Below, one piece after another: positions 17,142-26,570 of a DNA stretch of 64,000 bases; the stretch's first letter is position 1; every line of letters begins with the position of its first letter. Below the pieces are notes generated by a model, which did no database searches, was not told the DNA's origin, and worked only from the letters and a program-made list of their open reading frames with translations. The translations under genes were made by a program, and so were the position numbers. Source of the DNA: Rhizobium leguminosarum (GTDB lineage Bacteria; Pseudomonadota; Alphaproteobacteria; Rhizobiales; Rhizobiaceae). The DNA is taken from positions 930,001 to 994,000 of the forward strand of contig NZ_CP025012.1 of the NCBI RefSeq assembly GCF_002953715.1, read 5' to 3'.

Positions 17142-18239
17142 ATGACCCTCAATCGCATATATACCTCTCTCCCGCTTCTTCTGTCAGTGTCGCTGCTTGC
17201 AGGCTGCGATCAGAGCTCCGTCGCAGGGGAGGAGACAGCTCCCCGCCCTGTCAAAGTCGTCATGGCCGCGGCCGAACAGGACAAAATCGTAAGTTTGCCC
17301 GGCGTGGTGCGAGCCCGCATCGAGACCGACCTGGCGTTTCGGACGCTGGGGCGAATGGTCTCTCGCAAGGTCGATGTCGGTGACCTTGTGCACAAGGGCG
17401 ATGTCCTGGCGGAAATCGATCCGCTCACTCTGCAGCTCGCGGTCACGAGCGCGGAGGCCGAACTCCGCAACGCCCAGGCGCAGTTGGAGAACGCAGCGAC
17501 GACGGAAACCCGCAAGCGAAGGCTCGTTCAGAGCAATGCGGCGAGCGTTGCCGATCACGATCTTGCCGAACAGCAACTCAAATCGGCTACCGCCAATGCT
17601 GCGAAAGCGACGGCGAGCCTTGCGAAGGCGCGCGAGCAGCTGGGCTACGCCGAGCTGAAAGCTGAGTTCGATGGCGTCGTGACCGCCACGTCCGCAGAAA
17701 TGGGCGAGACCGTTTCTGCCGGCCAACCGGTCTTGAAACTGGCACGCCTCGAGCAGCGCGACGTGGTCGTCGACGTGCCGGAAGCGCAGTTCCGTCGCGT
17801 TCGCCTGGATGACCGCTTCAACGTCGCCCTCCAGCTCGACAGCAGGATCCAGGCGACTGGCGTGGTCCGCGAGATCGCACCGCAGGCCGATCCCAATACC
17901 CGCACCTATCGGCTGAAGATCGGGATCGATCAGGCGCCGGACATCTTCCGCCTTGGCGCCGTGGTCACTGCGACGCCGCTTGTCGGAGAAAGGAAGGAGG
18001 CGATCACGCTGCCGCTCTCCGCCATCCGCCATAAAGACGGTACCAGCCAGGTATGGGTGGTAGATCGCTCGACAGCCACAGTCGCTCCGAGAGCGGTTGA
18101 ACTGGAAGGTCCGGCGTCCGCCCCCCGCTCTGTCCTGGTTCAAGCGGGCCTGCGGGAAGGGGAAGAGATCGTCATCGCCGGAGTCGATGAACTCACCGAT
18201 GGACAGAAAGTGCAACTCGGACAGGAGCCACGCCCGTGA
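17142..18239 (+). CDS. RND efflux periplasmic adaptor lipoprotein 2
   Basis: 365-residue second membrane fusion protein. Lipobox LLAGC with Cys22. Lipoyl-like halves FRTLGRMVSRKVDVGDLVHKGD and YAELKAEFDGVVTATSAEMGE flank an alpha-hairpin rich in Ala and Glu. It is clearly distinct from the upstream adaptor but related, suggesting an old tandem duplication in which the two proteins alternate in the adaptor ring. Starts one base after the previous stop; its own stop overlaps the GTG of the permease by four bases (GTGA), indicating translational coupling and fixed stoichiometry. Confidence 0.9.
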   Translation: MTLNRIYTSLPLLLSVSLLAGCDQSSVAGEETAPRPVKVVMAAAEQDKIVSLPGVVRARIETDLAFRTLGRMVSRKVDVGDLVHKGDVLAEIDPLTLQLAVTSAEAELRNAQAQLENAATTETRKRRLVQSNAASVADHDLAEQQLKSATANAAKATASLAKAREQLGYAELKAEFDGVVTATSAEMGETVSAGQPVLKLARLEQRDVVVDVPEAQFRRVRLDDRFNVALQLDSRIQATGVVREIAPQADPNTRTYRLKIGIDQAPDIFRLGAVVTATPLVGERKEAITLPLSAIRHKDGTSQVWVVDRSTATVAPRAVELEGPASAPRSVLVQAGLREGEEIVIAGVDELTDGQKVQLGQEPRP

Positions 18240-21200
18240 ACAAATTCAACCTTTCTGACTGGGCGCTCGAGCATCGTTCTCTCGTCTGGTACTTCATGAT
18301 CATGTTCGCGGTGGCCGGCGCCTTTGCCTATCTCGGGCTCGGCCGCGAGGAGGATCCGTCCTTCACGATCAAGACGATGGTGATCCAGGCCCAGTGGCCG
18401 GGCGCTTCTGCCCAGGAGGTGACGCAGCAGGTTACCGATCGCATCGAAAAGAAGCTCCAGGAACTCGACAAACTGGAACATACCCGCAGCATTACGACTG
18501 CCGGTCAAACGATCGTCTTCGTCGATTTGCTGCCGGATACGAACGCGCGGGATGTAAAGCCCACCTGGTCGCGCGTCCGCAACTTGATTGACGATATCAA
18601 GCACGAATTCCCCCAAGGCGTGGTCGGACCCTTCTTCGATGACCAGTTCGGCGACGTCTATGGCAACATCTTTGCCTTCACGGCAGACGGCCTCAGTCAG
18701 CGAGAACTGCGCGATTTCGCAGAGGATGCCCGAACACAGATCCTCAACATCCCCGACGTCGGCAAGGTCGACATCGTCGGCGCGCAGGACGAGGTGATCT
18801 ACCTCGAGTTCTCCACCCGCAAGATCGCCGCCCTCGGCATCGACCGCTCCGCCATCATTGCGACGCTGCAGGCGCAGAACGCCGTCACCCAGTCCGGCTT
18901 TGTCGAAACGGGGCCGGAGCGGGTCGCTTTGCGGGTCGGCGGGCGTTTCATCTCTGAAGACACCTTGCGGGGGATCAATCTTCGAGTAAACGACCGGTTC
19001 TTCCCGCTGACCGACGTCGCCACGATCACCCGTGGCTACGTCGACCCGCCGACGTCGCTCTTCCGCTTCAACGGAAAGCCCGCCATCGGGCTCGCGATCG
19101 GCATGAAGACGGGCGGCAATGTGCTTGCCTTCGGCGAAGCGCTTGACAAGACGATGAGCAAAATCACCCAGGAGCTTCCGGTCGGCGTCTCCGTCGAACA
19201 GGTATCCGACCAACCGAAGGTGGTTGAGGAGGCAGTCGGCGGCTTTACGAAAGCCCTGTTCGAGGCAGTCGCGATCGTGCTCGCGATCAGCTTCATCAGT
19301 CTGGGGATGAGGGCCGGCCTGGTGGTGGCAATCGCGATCCCGCTCGTTCTCGCCATCACGTTCATGGTCATGTTCTACACCGGCATATCGCTGCAGCGCA
19401 TCTCGCTTGGAGCGCTGATCATCGCGCTCGGCCTCCTCGTCGACGACGCCATGATCGCCGTCGAGATGATGGTTGCACGGCTGGAAGTGGGCGACAGTCT
19501 CACGAAGGCCGCCACCTACGTCTACACATCGACTGCGTTTCCCATGTTGACCGGCACTCTGGTTACGGTCGCGGGCTTCATCCCCGTCGCTTTCAACAAG
19601 AGCAACGCAGGCGAGTTCACCTTCACGCTCTTTGTCGTCATCGCGGTTTCGCTCGTCGTTTCATGGGTGGTCGCGGTCGTGTTCACGCCCCTGATCGGGG
19701 TGACCATTTTACCAAAGACAATGAAGAAGCACGCTGAGCATAAGGGTCGGTTTGCGAAGGCGTTTTCGAACCTGCTGCAATTCTGCCTGCGCTGGCGCTG
19801 GATGACGATCGTCGCAACGGTCCTTCTCTTCGCTGGATCAATCGTTGGCCTGTCGATGGTGCAACAGCAATTTTTCCCGAGCTCTGACCGTCCGGAACTG
19901 ATCGTCGACTGGAACCTGCCGCAGAACAGTTCGATCGCCGAAACGAGCCGCCAGATGGCCCAGTTCGAGCATGAGATGCTGGCTGGCAACCCTGGCATCG
20001 AGCATTGGTCGACATATGTTGGCAGGGGTGCGCCGCGCTTCGTTCTTTCCTTCGACGTGCAGCCGGCTGACGTTTCTTTCGGCCAGACGGTCATTGTCAC
20101 CAAGGGACTGGACGTCAGGGACAAGCTGAAGCAGCAGATGGAAACCTACCTTCAGAAGACGTTTCCGGGAACGGACGCTTACGTGAAGCTTCTGGACATC
20201 GGGCCTCCGGTTGGCAAGCCGATCCAGTACCGTGTGTCAGGCGAAAATCTGCAGACGGTGCGCGACCTGGCACAGAAGCTGGGCTCGATTGTCGGCACTT
20301 ATCCTTCCCTCAGGAACATTGCCTTCGACTGGAACGAGCCGGCCCGTGTCGTCAAGATAGACGTACTGCAGGACAAGGCCAGACAGCTCGGCGTCTCGTC
20401 CCAGGACATCGCAATGGCACTCAACACTGTCGTACAAGGAAATGCCGTAACGCAGGTCCGGGACGACATCTATCTGGTCGATGTCATCGGCCGTGCCGCG
20501 GAAAAGGAGCGCGGCTCGATCGACACCCTGCTTGACCTGCAACTGCAGAGCAGCAGCGGTCAATCCGTGCCGCTGTCATCGGTCGCAACCTTCCACTACG
20601 AGCTCGAACAGCCGACAATCTGGCGCCGCGACAGAATTCCGACCATCACGATCAAGGCCGGGATCGGCGATGCGACGCAGCCGGCGACCGTTGTGAAGGC
20701 ACTCTCCGACAAGGTTTCGGCTTTCGAAAAGACGATGCCGGCCGGGTATTCGGTCAAGATCGGCGGCGCGGTCGAGGAAAGCGCCAAGTCGCAAGGTCCG
20801 ATCGCGAAGGTGGCGCCGGCTATGTTCGTCATCATGGCGACGCTGCTGATGATCCAGCTTCAGAGCTTCCACAGGCTGTTCCTGGTCTTCTCGGTAGCTC
20901 CGCTCGCCCTTATCGGCGTCGTCGTGGCACTGCTCGCCAGCAATTCGCCGCTTGGGTTCGTCGCACTCCTGGGTGTGCTCGCGCTGGTCGGAATCCTCAT
21001 CCGCAACTCCGTGATCCTGATCGTGCAGATCGAGGAGCTGCGCGCAGAGGGAATGTCGGCATGGAAGGCGGTGGTGGAGGCGACCGAACACCGCATGCGG
21101 CCGATCATGCTCACTGCCGCGGCCGCGACTCTGGCCCTGATCCCGATCTCGCATGAGATTTTCTGGGGTCCGATGGCTTACGCGATGATGGGTGGGATCG

Positions 21201-21286
21201 TCGTCGGAACGGCGCTGACGCTTCTCTTCCTGCCGGCGCTCTACGTCGCCTGGTTCCGGATTCCTCGCGAAGCCGAGCAGCACTGA
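18236..21286 (+). CDS. RND-family efflux permease
   Basis: 1016-residue inner-membrane proton/drug antiporter of the AcrB superfamily. TM1 near residues 15-32 (WYFMIMFAVAGAFAYL), a first periplasmic porter loop, a TM2-TM6 block at about 335-480 with the proton-relay pair Asp403-Asp404 in GLLVDDAM, a second porter loop at about 560-850, and TM8-TM12 at the end. The N-terminal GREEDPSFTIKTMVIQAQWPG places it with the heavier-divergent TriC/MexK-like branch rather than with metal-efflux CusA types. No outer-membrane channel gene is in the operon, so a TolC-like protein from elsewhere is expected. The substrate is unknown. Confidence 0.93.
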   Translation: MNKFNLSDWALEHRSLVWYFMIMFAVAGAFAYLGLGREEDPSFTIKTMVIQAQWPGASAQEVTQQVTDRIEKKLQELDKLEHTRSITTAGQTIVFVDLLPDTNARDVKPTWSRVRNLIDDIKHEFPQGVVGPFFDDQFGDVYGNIFAFTADGLSQRELRDFAEDARTQILNIPDVGKVDIVGAQDEVIYLEFSTRKIAALGIDRSAIIATLQAQNAVTQSGFVETGPERVALRVGGRFISEDTLRGINLRVNDRFFPLTDVATITRGYVDPPTSLFRFNGKPAIGLAIGMKTGGNVLAFGEALDKTMSKITQELPVGVSVEQVSDQPKVVEEAVGGFTKALFEAVAIVLAISFISLGMRAGLVVAIAIPLVLAITFMVMFYTGISLQRISLGALIIALGLLVDDAMIAVEMMVARLEVGDSLTKAATYVYTSTAFPMLTGTLVTVAGFIPVAFNKSNAGEFTFTLFVVIAVSLVVSWVVAVVFTPLIGVTILPKTMKKHAEHKGRFAKAFSNLLQFCLRWRWMTIVATVLLFAGSIVGLSMVQQQFFPSSDRPELIVDWNLPQNSSIAETSRQMAQFEHEMLAGNPGIEHWSTYVGRGAPRFVLSFDVQPADVSFGQTVIVTKGLDVRDKLKQQMETYLQKTFPGTDAYVKLLDIGPPVGKPIQYRVSGENLQTVRDLAQKLGSIVGTYPSLRNIAFDWNEPARVVKIDVLQDKARQLGVSSQDIAMALNTVVQGNAVTQVRDDIYLVDVIGRAAEKERGSIDTLLDLQLQSSSGQSVPLSSVATFHYELEQPTIWRRDRIPTITIKAGIGDATQPATVVKALSDKVSAFEKTMPAGYSVKIGGAVEESAKSQGPIAKVAPAMFVIMATLLMIQLQSFHRLFLVFSVAPLALIGVVVALLASNSPLGFVALLGVLALVGILIRNSVILIVQIEELRAEGMSAWKAVVEATEHRMRPIMLTAAAATLALIPISHEIFWGPMAYAMMGGIVVGTALTLLFLPALYVAWFRIPREAEQH

Positions 21287-21287
21287 G

Positions 21288-22577
21288 ATGACCATATCCC
21301 TCTCACTCCCTGGGCGCATTGCCCAGGGTCTCACCGGCTTTGGATTTGGGTTCGGCAAGGCGATCGCTGCCCGCGTGGGCCGAGCCGTCTCGGTCTTTGT
21401 GGCCCTGTCACTCGTTACATCGGGTTGCGCCAACCGGGTGCAGGATGTCCTGCAGCCTCTCGCCGTGGCCCCGGCCGGCACGAGCCGGGTCACCATGCTC
21501 GTCGCCACGACACGCAAGCCTTCGGAGGATCCCGGCAAACTCTTTTCCGGCGACCGCGGGACGGCGATTTCCCTTAACAGCGTCGACGTATCCATCCCGC
21601 CCGATCGGAACCGCAAGATCGGAGAGGTGCAGTGGCCGTCCCGCATGCCGCCCAACCCGCAAAGGGAGTTTGCGGTCACGCAGGTTGCCAAGGTGCAATC
21701 CGAGGGCCAAGCGTTCGACTGGTACCGGAAGAATCGAAACACCAAGCATCAGGTCATCATTTTCGTGCATGGCTTCAACAACACCTATGCCGATGCCGTC
21801 TTCCGCTTCGCGCAGATCGTCCATGACTCGGGAACCGACGCCGCACCGATCCTCTTCACCTGGCCATCAAGGGGCCGTGTCTTCGATTACCTCTACGACA
21901 AGGAGAGCGCCAACTATTCGCGTCGCGCTCTGGAGGATCTGATCCTCCAGGCTGTGAACAGTCCCGACGTCTCCGATGTGACGATCCTCGCCCATTCCAT
22001 GGGCGGCTGGCTTGCGGCCGAGGCGCTGCGAGGCGTCGCCATGCGCGAGAAATCAATCCCGACGAAGGTGAAGAACGTCGTTCTCGCATCGCCGGACATC
22101 GACATCGACGTGTTCCGTCGCCAGTTCACCGAGATGGGGCCGAAGCGGCCGCACTTTGTGATCCTGACATCGACACGTGACAAGGCGCTGGAGATGTCGA
22201 GCTGGCTATCGGGTGGCGTCAGCCGCGTCGGCGGGTCCGATCTCAGACCCTATGCGCCTCTTCTCGACCAACTCGGCGTTTCCGTTATCGACACCAGCGC
22301 CATCGCGACGAATGATCCGCTCGGCCACAATGCCTTCGCCGACAGTCCTGAGATCGTGCGCCTGCTCGGGCGGCGGCTGGCAGGGCAGAGCCTCGAGGGC
22401 GGAAAGGCAAGCGTTGCCGATCAGATCGGGATGACGGCTGCCAATTTCGCCGGCTCGGCAGCGCGCGTAGCCGTTGCGGCGCCAGTCGCGGTCATCAGCC
22501 CGGAGGCGCGAGAAATCCTGAAGCGGGAGCTCTCCTCGAATGGGGGAAAGATGGTGGATGGTCAAATTGCGTACTGA
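21288..22577 (+). CDS. DUF900-type alpha/beta hydrolase, envelope-associated
   Basis: 429-residue predicted serine esterase/lipase. N-terminal hydrophobic segment (AVSVFVALSLVTSGC) resembles a lipoprotein signal with an imperfect lipobox, so it is probably exported or membrane-tethered. Hydrolase signatures: IIFVHGFNNTYADAVFRFAQ before the oxyanion hole, nucleophile elbow AHSMGG with Ser237, and later candidate Asp and His residues (DIDIDVFRRQF, DPLGHNAF). It starts one base after the permease stop, an unusual partner for an RND pump. Together with the patatin under a matching operator it hints at acyl-ester or lipid processing linked to the pump. Confidence 0.85.
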   Translation: MTISLSLPGRIAQGLTGFGFGFGKAIAARVGRAVSVFVALSLVTSGCANRVQDVLQPLAVAPAGTSRVTMLVATTRKPSEDPGKLFSGDRGTAISLNSVDVSIPPDRNRKIGEVQWPSRMPPNPQREFAVTQVAKVQSEGQAFDWYRKNRNTKHQVIIFVHGFNNTYADAVFRFAQIVHDSGTDAAPILFTWPSRGRVFDYLYDKESANYSRRALEDLILQAVNSPDVSDVTILAHSMGGWLAAEALRGVAMREKSIPTKVKNVVLASPDIDIDVFRRQFTEMGPKRPHFVILTSTRDKALEMSSWLSGGVSRVGGSDLRPYAPLLDQLGVSVIDTSAIATNDPLGHNAFADSPEIVRLLGRRLAGQSLEGGKASVADQIGMTAANFAGSAARVAVAAPVAVISPEAREILKRELSSNGGKMVDGQIAY

Positions 22578-22632
22578 TCGTCAGCCGCCTCGATCAGACC
22601 CGTCCAGCATGCGGACTAGATAGGATTGGCAA

Positions 22633-23271
22633 ATGGAAGTTGGCACGACTGTAAGAAACCAGCCACGAGCTGACTACATCTCATCGATCGTCGAAGCCGG
22701 CACGGCAGCGTGCCGGCTGTACGGGCCCACGAAAACAAACGTCGTCGATATCGCTCGACTGCTGGGGAAGTCGCCGGCAAGTGTGTACAAAATCTTCCCC
22801 TCCAAGGCGGCGATTTGGGATGCCATTGCCGGGAATTTTTTCGAAACTGACCTCCGCTTCACGCCGTCTGCCGACGGCGAGCTCACCAGTGCGGCGAGCC
22901 GCCTGAAAGAAACCGCGCTCGGACAACACCGCCTGATGCTGCAGGCACGTCACGGCGACAGCCAGATGTTCGACCTCGTTGTTCTCGCCGCAGACGGCAG
23001 TTGGCCATCATTCAGAGACCATCTGAAGCGACTTGAGGCGTATGTGAGGGAGCTCGTTTGCGCCGGCATCGCGACTGAAGAGTTCGTTCCGAGGAATGTT
23101 GACGCGGCCGCATCCTGCTTTTGCGCCTCAATCATCTCCCTATGGGACCCAAGAATTATTGGCGCCCTGCCTTCGAGTCACTGTCAGCTATCAGCTCATG
23201 AACTCGTTTCCTTTGTAGTTGCAGCTCTCCGGCCAAGCTCCCCAGGCGAGGAGAGCATGGCCGCGAAATGA
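22633..23271 (+). CDS. TetR-family transcriptional regulator
   Basis: 212 residues. HTH segment VDIARLLGKSPASVYKIFPSKAAIWDAI near residues 38-65 is a good TetR match; the C-terminal domain contains an unusual number of cysteines (AAASCFCAS, ELVCAG) and could sense redox state or an electrophile, which is speculative. It follows the hydrolase gene by 55 bases on the same strand with AGGA before the ATG, so it may be read from the RND operon, making it the third TetR gene of this region. The target is unknown. Confidence 0.85.
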   Translation: MEVGTTVRNQPRADYISSIVEAGTAACRLYGPTKTNVVDIARLLGKSPASVYKIFPSKAAIWDAIAGNFFETDLRFTPSADGELTSAASRLKETALGQHRLMLQARHGDSQMFDLVVLAADGSWPSFRDHLKRLEAYVRELVCAGIATEEFVPRNVDAAASCFCASIISLWDPRIIGALPSSHCQLSAHELVSFVVAALRPSSPGEESMAAK

Positions 23272-23289
23272 CGCCCCCATATGCGGCCG

Positions 23290-23757
23290 CTAGGCCGCGA
23301 GGATGGTGATCCCGTACGAATTGGCGGCCGCAGTCATGCGAGCGATGGTTTCCGCCGAAGGGCTGGCCTTCGGTGGCTCGGTCGTGCCTTCCGCTTCGAT
23401 AAACTCGGCCATCTCATGATCGACGACCGCGGAAAAGACCACGGGGACGGTTCCGCGGTTGGAATAGCCGTGCACCATGAAGGGCGGGATCGTGACGATG
23501 TCGCCGGCGCTGGCTTCGATCTCTTCGGGGCCGCTATCGCTCAGGCGCCAGATCGTCAAGCGTCCCTCGATGATGCGGAACACTTCCGGGCTCGCATGCG
23601 CATGTTTCGGCGTCCGGCTGCCTGATGGCACGGTGACGTCGAAGATATTGAGCCAGGTTCCGCTGATTCTAAGCCGCCGCTCGACGCGGTCACCGAGGAC
23701 GAAAAACCGCTTTGCCTCGTTGCTCGCAGGCATTTTCACAAATGAGTTGGACATCAT
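23290..23757 (-). CDS. Cupin-domain protein
   Basis: 155-residue single-domain cupin, probably a metal-dependent small-molecule enzyme or sensor. Cupin motif 1 is visible as G(S)RTPKHAHASPEVFRIIEG, with His-His and Glu ligands, and motif 2 as GDIVTIPPFMVHGYSNRG, with the His ligand. The first codons carry two consecutive ATGs and only a weak AAAGAG upstream. It converges with the TetR gene to its left (18 bases apart). The substrate is not inferable; this kind of stand-alone cupin is often annotated in sugar or oxalate metabolism. Confidence 0.8.
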   Translation of the reverse strand: MMSNSFVKMPASNEAKRFFVLGDRVERRLRISGTWLNIFDVTVPSGSRTPKHAHASPEVFRIIEGRLTIWRLSDSGPEEIEASAGDIVTIPPFMVHGYSNRGTVPVVFSAVVDHEMAEFIEAEGTTEPPKASPSAETIARMTAAANSYGITILAA

Positions 23758-24178
23758 GTCTCTTTCTTTTTCTTACAGGGCTTCTTCTTATGGGTTTTTT
23801 CTTGCGGGCGCAGCCGTTAGACCTTTGCGCTGCCTTTGACAACCCACCCTGTTGTTGGGGGTAACATCGCCGAACGCGCTTCAAAGAAGCGCCCTACGTC
23901 AGCCGAAGCGATGAACAAACGGCTCCGTTGCCAGGGGTTCAACGCCGCTCGCGCGCCACTGCGTCACGAGACTGTCGGGGCCGATATCGGTACTTCGGGG
24001 CGTTTCCGCAAGGTCCGCCAATGCCGCATCAGCTATGCGGAAATGACTGAGGCCGGAGAGTTCGAAAGGCTCGGCGCCTGTAATACCGCCGACACAGAAG
24101 GGGCGCATAGAACGCGGCGGCCGTTCTTGGAGCCGTCCTTCCACGCCGTCCCGGCATTCACATTGATGGAGCGTATCC
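23758..24178. other. 421-base region, no assigned gene
   Basis: A minus-strand frame (23899-24210, about 103 codons, containing AEPFELSGLSHFRIADAALA) has fairly natural codon use and could be the tail of a decayed gene, but it has no ribosome binding site, overlaps the start of the next gene and resembles nothing I know. The opposite frame is Arg-rich and looks like its shadow. The left end probably contains the cupin promoter. Confidence 0.4.
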
Positions 24179-24997
24179 ATGTCCTCTCTTCCCGTCGTCG
24201 GCGCCGCCATGACGCTCGATGAAGTCGAACTTCACCGTGACTGGCTGTTCGAAAAGTCCCGCGATCTCGAATTGCAAAGCTTCGTCGATGCCGAGATTCT
24301 GAACGGCGACTGGGCGCCGCTCGCCGCCCGCGCCAGAAGGCTTCTCGACGGTCATGGCGGCCGCCTCGGCATTCACGGCCCGTTCTGGGGCTTTACCATC
24401 GCCTCGGAAGATCCCGATATCCGCGCCATCGTCACCCGGCGCCTGCTGCAGGGCCTTGATGTTTGCGCTGCCATCGGCGCGACGCATATGGTGATCCACA
24501 GCCCTTATACGTCCTGGTCCTACAACAACCTCGACGACAATGCCGGCGCCCGCGAAGCCTTGGTCGAGCGCACGCACATGACCCTGCGAGACGCCGTCCG
24601 GCGCGCCGAGGATATCGGCTGCACCATGGTGATCGAGAACATCGAGGACAAGGATCCGCATATTCGCGTGGCGCTTGCCGAGAGCTTCAACTCACCCGCC
24701 GTCACCGTCTCGATCGATACCGGCCACGCCCATTATGCCCATGGCTATACCGGTGCTCCGCCGGTCGATTATTACGTCAAGGCCGCCGGCAACCGCCTGC
24801 AGCATGTCCACCTGCAGGATGCCGACGGATATGCCGATCGCCATTGGAGCCTCGGCGAAGGCTCGATCCACTGGCACGCCGTCTTTAGGGCCCTTGCCAA
24901 ACTCGAAAGCAATCCGCGCCTCATCATCGAGATCAAGGACAAGTCGAAGATCCCGGCCTCTGCTGCCTATCTCGCCTCGATCGGTCTGGCTGAATAA
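24179..24997 (+). CDS. TIM-barrel sugar phosphate isomerase/epimerase family protein
   Basis: 272 residues of the xylose isomerase-like/AP endonuclease 2 superfamily, expected to isomerise or epimerise a sugar using a divalent metal. Metal-ligand positions are recognisable: THMVIHSPY (His), MVIENIEDKDP (Glu), VSIDTGHAHYAHG (Asp, His), LQHVHLQDADGY (His, Asp) and LIIEIKDKSKI (Glu). GGAG lies 8 bases before the ATG. Stand-alone gene; RIME-like repeats follow it. The exact sugar is unknown. Confidence 0.85.
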   Translation: MSSLPVVGAAMTLDEVELHRDWLFEKSRDLELQSFVDAEILNGDWAPLAARARRLLDGHGGRLGIHGPFWGFTIASEDPDIRAIVTRRLLQGLDVCAAIGATHMVIHSPYTSWSYNNLDDNAGAREALVERTHMTLRDAVRRAEDIGCTMVIENIEDKDPHIRVALAESFNSPAVTVSIDTGHAHYAHGYTGAPPVDYYVKAAGNRLQHVHLQDADGYADRHWSLGEGSIHWHAVFRALAKLESNPRLIIEIKDKSKIPASAAYLASIGLAE

Positions 24998-25030
24998 CGC
25001 TGTTGTTTATCCTCTGGGCACTTGGGCTGG

Positions 25031-25193
25031 CTCCCTCTTCTCCACAGCGGGGAGAAGGTGGCCCGAAGGGTCGGATGAGGGGGCCACACGGCACGCCATT
25101 TATTGCCCTTTGCTTGCGCTCAGCGCACGCGCTCCTATCGTCGCGCACCCCCTCATCTGCCTGCCGGCATCTTCTCCCCGCTGGGGAGAAGCG
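25031..25193. repeat. RIME-like element, paired inverted arms
   Basis: Left arm 25031-25083 (TTCTCCACAGCGGGGAGAAG then GGATGAGGGGG) and right arm 25148-25191 (CCCCTCATCTGCCTGCCGGC then CTTCTCCCCGCTGGGGAGAAG) are complementary, and each holds its own small CTTCTCCCC/GGGGAGAAG stem. It lies between convergent genes. Confidence 0.8.
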
Positions 25194-25278
25194 GACTTGT
25201 GGCAACGTCTTGCCGTCTCTCTTTAGCCTGGAGCAAGGATATGTCGGGCGACAATGCCGTATGCTCCCTCCTGTCCCC

Positions 25279-26322
25279 TCACGAAAACCGGGTGATCACG
25301 CTGATCCCCGTGGCCTCAGCCTTGTCGAGCGCAATCAGCGCCGGCACGGCCTCCTCGAGGCTGATCCGCCGTCCGATCAGCTTCTGCGGCGCGATCTTGC
25401 CGGCCGAAAGCATCGACAGCATGGCATCGTAACGCCAGGCCTGCATGCCGTGGCTGCCGTAGATTTCCAGCTCGTGGCCGATCACCTGCGCCATTGGAAT
25501 CTGCGGCGTCGCCTGTTCACCGAGCATCAGCCCCACCTGCACATGCCGCCCGCGCCGGCGCAGGTTCTTGATCGAGTTGAAGCAGGTGACGGGATGGCCG
25601 AGCGCGTCGATCGAGACATGCGCGCCGCCCTTGGTGATCTCGCACACCGCTTCCGCCACGTCGGCGACGCCTGATGCATTGACCGTCGCCACCGCCCCGC
25701 ACTCCCGCGCAAAGGCGAGCTTCTCTTCGGAGATGTCGATGCCGATCGCATTCGCTCCAAGCGCCGTGGCGATCATGATTGCCGACAGGCCGACGCCGCC
25801 GCAGCCATGCACGGCGATCCATTCGCCGGGCCCGGTGCGGGCCTGGTCGGCAACGGCGCGAAACGAGGTGGCGAAGCGGCAGCCGAGGCTTGCCGCCGTC
25901 GCATCGTCGATCGTGTCGGGCAGGTGCACCAGATTGGTATCGGCATAATCGATCGCCACATATTCGGCGAACGACCCCCAATGGGTGAAGCCCGGCTGGA
26001 ACTGGTTCGGGCAGACCTGCTGGTTGCCGGAATGGCATTCGCTGCAATGGCCGCAGCCGGAAACGAAGGGCACGGTCACCCGGTCGCCCACCTTGAAACG
26101 CATCACGCCGCGGCCGGTGGCGACGATCCGCCCGGCAAGCTCGTGTCCCGGCACATGCGGCAGGCGGATATCGGGGTCGTGGCCCATCCAGCCGTGCCAG
26201 TCGCTGCGGCAGAGCCCGCTGGCCCCGACCGATATGACGACACCGTCCTCTGTCGGTGTCGGATCGGCAACGGTGCGGATTTCGGGCGCCTGTTCGAAGG
26301 CTTCGTAGAACATGGCTTTCAT
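25279..26322 (-). CDS. Zinc-dependent alcohol dehydrogenase
   Basis: 347-residue medium-chain dehydrogenase oxidising an alcohol with NAD(P)+ in the cytosol. Catalytic zinc ligands Cys38 and His60-Glu61 (GLCRSD, PGHEL); structural zinc lobe Cys90, Cys93, Cys96 and Cys104 ([15 protein letters not shown]) intact; Rossmann motif [11 protein letters not shown] at 26322 ([11 protein letters not shown]) is chosen because AAGGGA lies about 9 bases upstream; the 42-codon upstream extension is not protein-like. Divergent from an aminotransferase, with which it may share regulation. The substrate is not evident. Confidence 0.9.
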   Translation of the reverse strand: MKAMFYEAFEQAPEIRTVADPTPTEDGVVISVGASGLCRSDWHGWMGHDPDIRLPHVPGHELAGRIVATGRGVMRFKVGDRVTVPFVSGCGHCSECHSGNQQVCPNQFQPGFTHWGSFAEYVAIDYADTNLVHLPDTIDDATAASLGCRFATSFRAVADQARTGPGEWIAVHGCGGVGLSAIMIATALGANAIGIDISEEKLAFARECGAVATVNASGVADVAEAVCEITKGGAHVSIDALGHPVTCFNSIKNLRRRGRHVQVGLMLGEQATPQIPMAQVIGHELEIYGSHGMQAWRYDAMLSMLSAGKIAPQKLIGRRISLEEAVPALIALDKAEATGISVITRFS

Positions 26323-26389
26323 CGGCGTCTTCCCTTGCTGCTTATCCGCTGTTGCGCCCATCATCGCATGCGGCAGGCAGCCATTCCAA

Positions 26390-26404
26390 CATTCCATTCC
26401 ATCA
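26390..26404. promoter_or_regulatory. Short CATTCC direct repeats between divergent genes
   Basis: CATTCC is repeated in CATTCCAACATTCCATTCC (about 26385-26403) in the divergent gap between the alcohol dehydrogenase and aminotransferase genes. It could be a regulator site, but there is no regulator gene nearby and the repeat is short. Confidence 0.3.
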
Positions 26405-26570
26405 TTTTTGCTGATGCACCCATCGATGAAGCTGCCGTTGCTGCGCACGAATATTGCGGCCTGGCGCCATTCCCCGGCATTTTCTTGCTTCCGTGTTTCC
26501 GCTCGGGATTTGTCCTTGACCCGGCTTGCCGCGGCGGTTTTTCCTTCTCCGGCTTCAGGAGGAAACCATC

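Noticed and set aside
23899..24210. 103-codon minus-strand frame between the cupin and TIM-barrel genes
   Set aside because: Codon pattern is fairly natural, so a decayed gene is possible, but there is no ribosome binding site, it overlaps a firm gene start and no family is recognised; kept only as a note.
25031..25193. Possible CRISPR-like or terminator array from repeated CTTCTCCCC/GGGGAGAAG segments
   Set aside because: The arms are inverted rather than direct repeats, with no regular spacers, and match RIME-like elements seen elsewhere in the window.
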